DNA from: Epichloe hybrida | Taxonomy: Eukaryota; Ascomycota; Sordariomycetes; Hypocreales; Clavicipitaceae | Assembly: GCA_019022495.1 (NCBI GenBank) | Contig: JAFEKR010000005.1 | Span: 2,604,001 to 2,668,000, forward strand | Length of the DNA stretch: 64,000 bases | Direction of reading: 5' to 3' | Part shown: in pieces, positions 58,361 through 64,000 of the stretch | Layout of the letters: each line of letters opens with the position of its first letter | Position numbering within the stretch: the stretch's first letter is position 1 | Notes under the pieces: model-generated | Told to the model about the DNA's origin: nothing | Seen by the model: only the letters and a program-made list of their open reading frames with translations | The model's database searches: none | Made by a program: the position numbers and the translations under genes

Positions 58361-61300
58361 ATGAGTCGGCCCCAGTGATACCGAACCCTGGTCGCAATTG
58401 CACACCCACTGAAAATCAACCAAATTCTTGTCAAATCATCCCAGAGACGAGGAAGAAGAAGAAGAAAAATTCGACATCGGACACACTATTGCCGTCACGT
58501 CCCTGCCTGCGCGACTGCCAGGTATGGAGCCTCTACGGTTGAAGCTACGGCAGCCCGTGGAGAATGAAATCGAAAATTGGGACGATGACGAGAACTTTCT
58601 CGTAGAAGGCGACGAGCTTTCATTTCGAAGCTCCTTCACCAACACCAACACTGGGCCTGCCAACTCGCATGCCTTGTCAAGACCACCCTCTCGGCGACGT
58701 GACTCAACTTCGTCGCATGTATCCTTTCGATCAGAGCTGGAATCCGTGGCTGGAGAAGAAAAGCACCTCAATTTGCCTGGAGACGATGAATCTTCCACCT
58801 TGGATGCCATTGCCGCCGCAGAGCATGCGGGGATCCCATTGCCCAAGAACATTCCATCCTCAGCTTTGATGGGGGGCACGATCAAACGACTGGGAGGGCG
58901 CAAATTGAAAAGGATTATTCAGGAAGACTGGGAAACTGATCTTGAACTTCCAGATGCCTCGCAGGCGTTGAGCGTCAAGCCCAAGACGGATGTGGAATTT
59001 CCCGAGACTCTTCGCCAAGTGAGCGGCAGCTCATCAGCCCAGCCGCCGCAATCAAACGCTAGTGCACTATCTTCCGCTTTCAATCTAGACAAGTTCAAGG
59101 ACACGGAGGACGATGATGACTTCTTCGGTGACGGATCTGCCACCATCAAAGTCTCCAAGGGAAGAATACCACCGCGACCCGTCTCTTTCATCACACCACC
59201 TACCCCGCAAAAGTCCGAAAAGACCAAGGAGCCCGAAGACGACTTTGAACTAGATCTTGAACTGCCTTCTGATGGCAGACTACGGTTGTCCACTAAGAGG
59301 GACATACCCAAGACTCCGTCATCATGCTCATCCAACCTCGACGATCCGGACTGGGGCGAGGGCAGTCTGGGCACTCGCTACGGTGGAACTCGACGAGACG
59401 GGCGCTCGGCACGAAGCTCTTCAGCGTCTGCCCTCAGCCCCAGCATCTCCAGCTCCATCACCGCCGAGAGCGAAGATGAGACCTTTGACGGACTGATTCT
59501 GCCGCCTGGGCCTTTCAACTTCATAGAGCGTCTCCAGCAGCGCAAGAAGAGCTTTTCTCCCGAACGAATCCCCGAAGAGTCGCCGCCGTCACCAAAAACG
59601 GCGACACCAGCACCAACAGCACCGTCCAAGAAGCCCTCACAGGCAGAAGCAGATCGCGAGGACTTCTTTGACGACCTGGAAATTGGAGACGGCAACGTCT
59701 TTGGCCCGGGCAGAATGACATTGCACCGCAACATCAAGGTCAAGGAGAGCCAACCAGCCAGTCCCGCACGGCCCAAGACTGCCGTCTCTCTGACCTTTAC
59801 AAACAAACAAACGACGACGGGCGCCGGGTCCGCGTCCTCTTCCTCCTCCCAGACCAGAATTCCACGCTTGAGCCATGAACGCGCGCATTCTACATCGCTG
59901 GAACCGGTATATGAAAGCACTGGCGGCGCTTCGGGAGCTCCCTGGCGCAGCAGTCGTCGTTCGCAGTCTCGCCTAGGTCACTCACATCAGTCGTCCGTCG
60001 CCAGTCTGCCCACGCCAACAACCACCTCTCCTGGTCGACATTTTCCTCTATCCACGCCGCGCGGTCGCGAAGTGGGCTCCAGATCATCCTTTTCTTCGCT
60101 CAAGGGCGAATCGTCGTCGACGAGTTCTCAGCTCCTCAAACAGAAGCGTTCTCTGCCCGCGGTGCGCGCTCTCAACAACTCTCATTCCAAGCCCGTGTCG
60201 TCCCATCGTCCACCGTCGAGGGGCGAGACAACGGGCCGTCCGCAGTCTAGCTTGCGACCCAAGACACCGGTGGAGCGACACCAGCGCTCGGGTCTTACCG
60301 ACAGCCCTGCCTCGTTGACGCGGAAACCCCAGCCCTTCTTACCTGCCGGCGCCTCCCAAGGAAAATCGCAGCACGTTGCCTCCAAGTCTTTCCGCCAGTT
60401 CCGCCGTCACGACTCGGACAACGCCATTGACCTCCGACCTATTTCCCGGGCCTTTTCGAGGTCGGGCGTGCGATCTCCCAGCCCGCATCGATATAGGGTC
60501 GCCGCGGACACGTGGGAGCGCCTCAGCAAGCCCAAGAACAAGAAGCATTTTGGCGACGGCCACGAACTTGATGGGTTCGACGATCTTCCTACCTCGCGAG
60601 AATCAGAGACGCGATTTCTCAAGCAGCCTCTAACCGGTGGGACCGCCAAAGCCACGATCCGAAACAGGCTCTACCAAAATATCCTGCCCGACCGAACCGC
60701 CACGCCGGCACCCCTTGCAACTTTCTCTCCAGTCAGGACGACGACAACGACGACGGCACACACGCCACGCTTTGCCCGCGATACCACTGCCAGCCGCATC
60801 GCGCGCGAGACATCGCGAGCCCACCGCGCACCCAGTCACGGCCCATTATCCACCATTACCGCCCAGCGTGAAGCTCACGCTCCTCTTCTCGGACCCAAGA
60901 CACCCAACTTGAGCCATCCGCACCCACCGCCGCCCAGCCTGCCCCAGGCGACGATACGCTCCAAGAAAAAGACAAAGAGGCCGCAGCAGCTCAAGCCGCA
61001 CCTCATCTCCAACCTCAACGCGGGCAAGGACTCCAAGGTGGTCAATGGCATGTATTACAACGCCGACACCTTTCGATGGGAAGGCAACGAAAACGCACTT
61101 CATGTTTTTGATGCCACAGTCTCCACACCCACTGCTGCTGTTGCTGCCGCCACGACGGCCACGAACCCCTACCACCAGGCTCGTGACAAGGACATGTCTA
61201 CCCCTCGACCTGCTCTCATCACCAACATCAGCGCCACCAAGGGTGTCCAAGTCGTCAGCGGGATGGTGTTTGACCCCCAAAACATGTGCTGGCTGAAGCT

Positions 61301-61661
61301 GGGTCCCCAGGGCAAGGCCAAGTCGGAGGCCACCAGCGACACAATGGACGGCTTTGATGCTCTCGACGACGAGGGTGACGTCTTCAAGGACATTCCCGAT
61401 CTCGATGACAATGTGGGAGAAGAGGAGCGTCGTGGCGGAGAGGGCGGTGGTGGTGGCGGCCGCGTCTCCGACATCAAAGATGACTGGCTCGTGGGAGAAG
61501 AGTTCGACGTTGGTCCCGAATTCGTTCGAAGACAACGGGAAGAGGAAGATCGGTGGAGGAAGAAGTGTGAGAAGTGGGTTGGTCGCGGTCCAAGAGATCG
61601 AGACATGTGGAGGTGGACCATCCGGGATCTCGTTTCCCAGTTCCACGAGCTGGCCGTGTGA
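58361..61661 (+). CDS. byr4: Byr4/Bfa1-type cytokinesis (septation) regulator
   Basis: Byr4/Bfa1 is the scaffold half of the two-component GAP that restrains the Spg1/Tem1 GTPase at the spindle pole body and so times septation. The large frame has no ATG before 58524 (M-E-P-L-R-L-K-L). The conserved-looking acidic F-D-I-G-H-T-I segment upstream of it suggests a 14-nt first exon, 58361-58374, joined over a 70-bp intron to 58445. That model gives 1,076 residues. Signatures are N-W-D-D-D-E-N-F near residue 50 and G-G-T-I-K-R-L-G-G-R-K-L near 150. Two related C-terminal repeats follow: H-L-I-S-N-L-N with V-V-N-G-M at about 858, and A-L-I-T-N-I-S with V-V-S-G-M at about 926. An end motif, D-D-W-L-V-G-E-E-F, is at about 1,017. 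The middle is Ser/Pro/Arg-rich and probably phosphorylated. Confidence 0.87.
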
Positions 61662-61996
61662 TGACGGGATTCGGTTCGATTTTTATGGGCAATAGACATG
61701 TATGAAAAAAAAAAAGTGGGATTGGGAGGGGAGTTTGGCTACGGTTGGGTTTATATTTGTTACTTTTCACGACTTGAGATGATGGACATGATGTTTGATG
61801 AATTACATTACTTTAGCACTTGCGGGATGGAAAGGTTCAAAGGGGACGTGGCGGAGGGGGGGGGGCGTCATTATTTCTCGGCGTAAGTGGACATTAAATA
61901 ACAATATTCTTGTTTTGAACTCCTGCAAGTACATAAAGAACCGTGTGACTGCGCTGGCTCCTGACCGCGACCAACAATTTATACGTTTTCTTTTTT
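61662..61996. other. Convergent 3' flanks of the Byr4-type gene and nop2
   Basis: 335 bp between two stop codons, with an A-run at about 61,705-61,716 and a G-run at about 61,855-61,864. It probably holds both 3' ends. Nothing else is seen. Confidence 0.5.
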
Positions 61997-63997
61997 TCAC
62001 TCTCTCAACTTGCTCCCCTTGGTCTTGGTCGAGGTACTCCTTGGGTCGAGGCCCCTTCTGCGCATGGCATTCCTTCTCCCCTTCTCCATGTACGCCTCGT
62101 CCTCGTCCTCGTCCCAGCCGCCAAAGTCGTCGTCCTTCTCGGCGGCCTCGTCCTCGATGATGGAAATGGGCGTCCTGTCCACGGGGACAACGCTGTCGGA
62201 CACGCCGCTCTTGTCGCGGGCGGCGGAGCCCTTGGCGGAGGGCGACGGCCCAATCTTCTTGAACTTGGCGACGTAGAAGCCGTCGACGTTGTACGTGTGC
62301 GGGTAGTATCGTCTCGTCAGGCGAAGACTGGGATCAAACTTCTTGCCCATGAAGCTCGTGAATCCTTCCTTTCCAAAGACCAGGCCCGTCTCGACGAGCC
62401 TGACGTTGGGCCTGCGCGAGAGGGCATACTGCACGACCTGCTCGTTTTCCTCAATCGTCACCGAGCAGGTCGAGTAGACGACGTAGCCGCCCGACTTGGA
62501 GGAGTGGTTGACCGAGTCAATGGCCGCGAGGAGCAGCTGCTTCTGGACATGGGGCAGCTGCATGAAGTCCTTCTCCGTCTTGTTGGTCTTGACGCTGGGG
62601 TCCTTGGCGATGACGCCGGTTCCGGAGCAGGGGGCGTCGAGGAGGACGCGGTCGAAGCCGCCCATGGGCTTGGGGAACTCGCGGGCGTCGTAGTTGGAGA
62701 CGATGACGTTGCGGGCGCCGAGGCGGTGGATGTTGCCAATGAGACCCTTTGCGCGGGACCTGTTGGGATCGTTGGCAATCACCACCCCCGTGTTCTTCAT
62801 CATGGCGGCCATGTACGTCGTCTTGCCACCGGGGGCGGCGGCCATGTCGAGCACGCGCTCGTTCTCTTGCGGGTCGAGGGCCATGCAGGGGAGGAAAGAG
62901 GACGCCGCCTGGAGAATGTAGTGGCCCGCGAGGTACTCGGGGGTGGCGCCGAGGGGAACGCTGCTCTCGAACACCTGCAGACCGACCTTGGACCACTTGC
63001 CGACGGGCTCGAGCGTGACGCCGCGGTTGATGAGGGCCTGGGCGAGGTCGCGACGGTGCGTGCGAAGCGTGTTTGTCCGGATCACGACGGGCCGCGCCGA
63101 CTCGTTGGCTTCGAAAAAGGCAAACGCCTCGCGGGGCGTGAATAGGTTGTACAGCTTCTCGGCCAGGTACTCGGAGTAGCCGTAGTAGGCGCACACGTCC
63201 TTGATGAGTTGCGACGTGTGTTCTGACCGCGACCGCCCTTCCTCGGCGAGATTGGCAAAGTCGTCGAGCACGCGGATGTTCTCGGTGATTCTGGTACGAA
63301 GCAGCTGCAGATCCGGCGCGAGAAGAGCATTCGTCTTGCCCGAGAGCTCGTCGTCTTCATCGTCGTCGCCTACAATGTGAGGCTTGTCTCCATCAATGTT
63401 GGTCTGCATGGCGCTCTCTGCCAGCTCGGCCGCGTTGGCCGCTTCCTCCTCTGCCCTTTGCAGATCCAGCTTTCGCGACAGACCCTCAATGTTCGCCGCC
63501 GTCAGCTTCTCCTCCGCGTCCGACTCGTCCTCGTCTTCCGAAAAGATGGGCTTCTCAACATCGTCTTCCGCATCAGAGTCGAATACGGACGAGTCCGACT
63601 CTGAGCCCAGAAAGTCGTCGCCTAGCATCGCCTCCGCCTCACCGTCTTCCAAATCGGATAGCTTGACCATGTTCAAGTCTGATGCGTTGAACTCGTCTTC
63701 GCCCTCGCCCTCGCCCTCGCTCTCGTTCTTGTCCTCTAACACGGGCTTGGCCTTTTTCACCCCGGTCTTTTTGGGAGCAGCAGCGCCGTTGATCCCTTTC
63801 GCCTTCGCCGTCTTTGTCGGCAACGCAGACCCCCCATTGGCCTTGTTGCCCTTGGGCTGTGCATTCTTCTTTCCTGTTCTCCTTCGCTTGTTGTCGGATG
63901 TCTCTGTGGGAGCGTCGACTGGCAGACCGGCCTTGCGCTTGAGTCTGGCAAAGTGTTCTTCCGATAGGGGCTCGGGAGCACCCTGCTTTCTATTCAT
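61997..63997 (-). CDS. nop2: Nop2-type 25S rRNA cytosine-C5 methyltransferase (nucleolar)
   Basis: Nop2 methylates a conserved cytosine in large-subunit rRNA and is required for 60S ribosome assembly in the nucleolus. The 666-residue frame has no intron in the window. The first 230 residues are basic then acidic (K-K-A-K-P patches, long Glu/Asp runs). The RsmB/Nop2 domain follows: R-T-N-T-L-R near 310, the S-adenosylmethionine motif D-M-A-A-A-P-G-G-K-T at about 381, and D-A-P-C-S-G-T-G at about 453 with one catalytic Cys. Y-S-T-C-S-V at about 506 carries the second. A basic tail ends K-G-S-K-L-R-E. The start is uncertain: the Met at 63997 is three bases from the window edge and the codon before it is Arg, so a few N-terminal residues may be missing. 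Confidence 0.95.
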   Translation of the reverse strand: MNRKQGAPEPLSEEHFARLKRKAGLPVDAPTETSDNKRRRTGKKNAQPKGNKANGGSALPTKTAKAKGINGAAAPKKTGVKKAKPVLEDKNESEGEGEGEDEFNASDLNMVKLSDLEDGEAEAMLGDDFLGSESDSSVFDSDAEDDVEKPIFSEDEDESDAEEKLTAANIEGLSRKLDLQRAEEEAANAAELAESAMQTNIDGDKPHIVGDDDEDDELSGKTNALLAPDLQLLRTRITENIRVLDDFANLAEEGRSRSEHTSQLIKDVCAYYGYSEYLAEKLYNLFTPREAFAFFEANESARPVVIRTNTLRTHRRDLAQALINRGVTLEPVGKWSKVGLQVFESSVPLGATPEYLAGHYILQAASSFLPCMALDPQENERVLDMAAAPGGKTTYMAAMMKNTGVVIANDPNRSRAKGLIGNIHRLGARNVIVSNYDAREFPKPMGGFDRVLLDAPCSGTGVIAKDPSVKTNKTEKDFMQLPHVQKQLLLAAIDSVNHSSKSGGYVVYSTCSVTIEENEQVVQYALSRRPNVRLVETGLVFGKEGFTSFMGKKFDPSLRLTRRYYPHTYNVDGFYVAKFKKIGPSPSAKGSAARDKSGVSDSVVPVDRTPISIIEDEAAEKDDDFGGWDEDEDEAYMEKGRRNAMRRRGLDPRSTSTKTKGSKLRE

Positions 63998-64000
63998 GCG

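Overview
The window is filamentous ascomycete DNA, most likely a sordariomycete of the Hypocreales type. The evidence is compact genes with 44-75 bp introns, protein families typical of Pezizomycotina, and mobile elements decayed by repeat-induced point mutation (RIP: CpA and TpG depleted, TpA in excess, stops made from CAA, CAG and TGG codons). The species cannot be named from the sequence alone.

Positions 1-47,294 are an AT-rich block of nested transposons with no intact host gene. Matching terminal repeats and target-site duplications (TSDs) let it be peeled into layers. A hAT-like DNA element ends at 47,294. It holds gypsy B (32,200-47,267, TSD actaa), which itself holds copia 1 (33,560-40,723, TSD cttac). 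The same hAT holds the 3' end of a gypsy A' copy (31,359-31,961), which is followed directly by the 5' end of LINE-X. LINE-X is split into three pieces by hAT2 (9,716-12,108, 8-bp TSD) and gypsy A (12,473-30,778, TSD tttac), and it also borders hAT1 (ending 9,506). Gypsy A holds copia 2 (16,036-27,507, TSD aggtt). Copia 2 holds a non-coding LTR element (20,340-24,636, TSD gctat/actat), which holds a 634-bp miniature LTR element, or TRIM (20,933-21,566, TSD cattg). A second TRIM copy (1,501-2,131, TSD ctttg) sits in a copia-type element at the left edge. LINE-Y (2,656-9,234) lies in hAT1, and truncated LINE-Z (10,791-11,434) lies in hAT2.

Positions 47,303-64,000 are GC-richer, tightly packed host DNA. 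In order they hold: a proline-rich hypothetical gene (+, 47,680); the mitochondrial complex I 75/78-kDa subunit (-, 48,572-51,133, six exons); a mitochondrial SelO/Fmp40 protein AMPylase (-, 51,718-53,754); an aldo-keto reductase (+, 54,539-55,554); an XRCC4/Lif1-type end-joining protein (-, 55,625-56,752); a Byr4/Bfa1-type cytokinesis regulator (+, 58,361-61,661); and the nucleolar rRNA methyltransferase Nop2 (-, 61,997-63,997, at the window edge). These are housekeeping genes with no sign of a pathway cluster. The two mitochondrial genes are tandem neighbours and may simply be adjacent by chance.

The most interesting material is the nest itself and the likely priming signals. The TRIM carries an 11-nt sequence just inside its 5' LTR that is complementary to a site within that LTR, and both gypsy families show 9-nt versions of the same arrangement. 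This is the layout of self-primed (Tf1/Maggy-type) retrotransposons. The copia family instead has a half-tRNA initiator-Met primer site and an unusual eight-unit hairpin-repeat leader that ends at the gag start codon.
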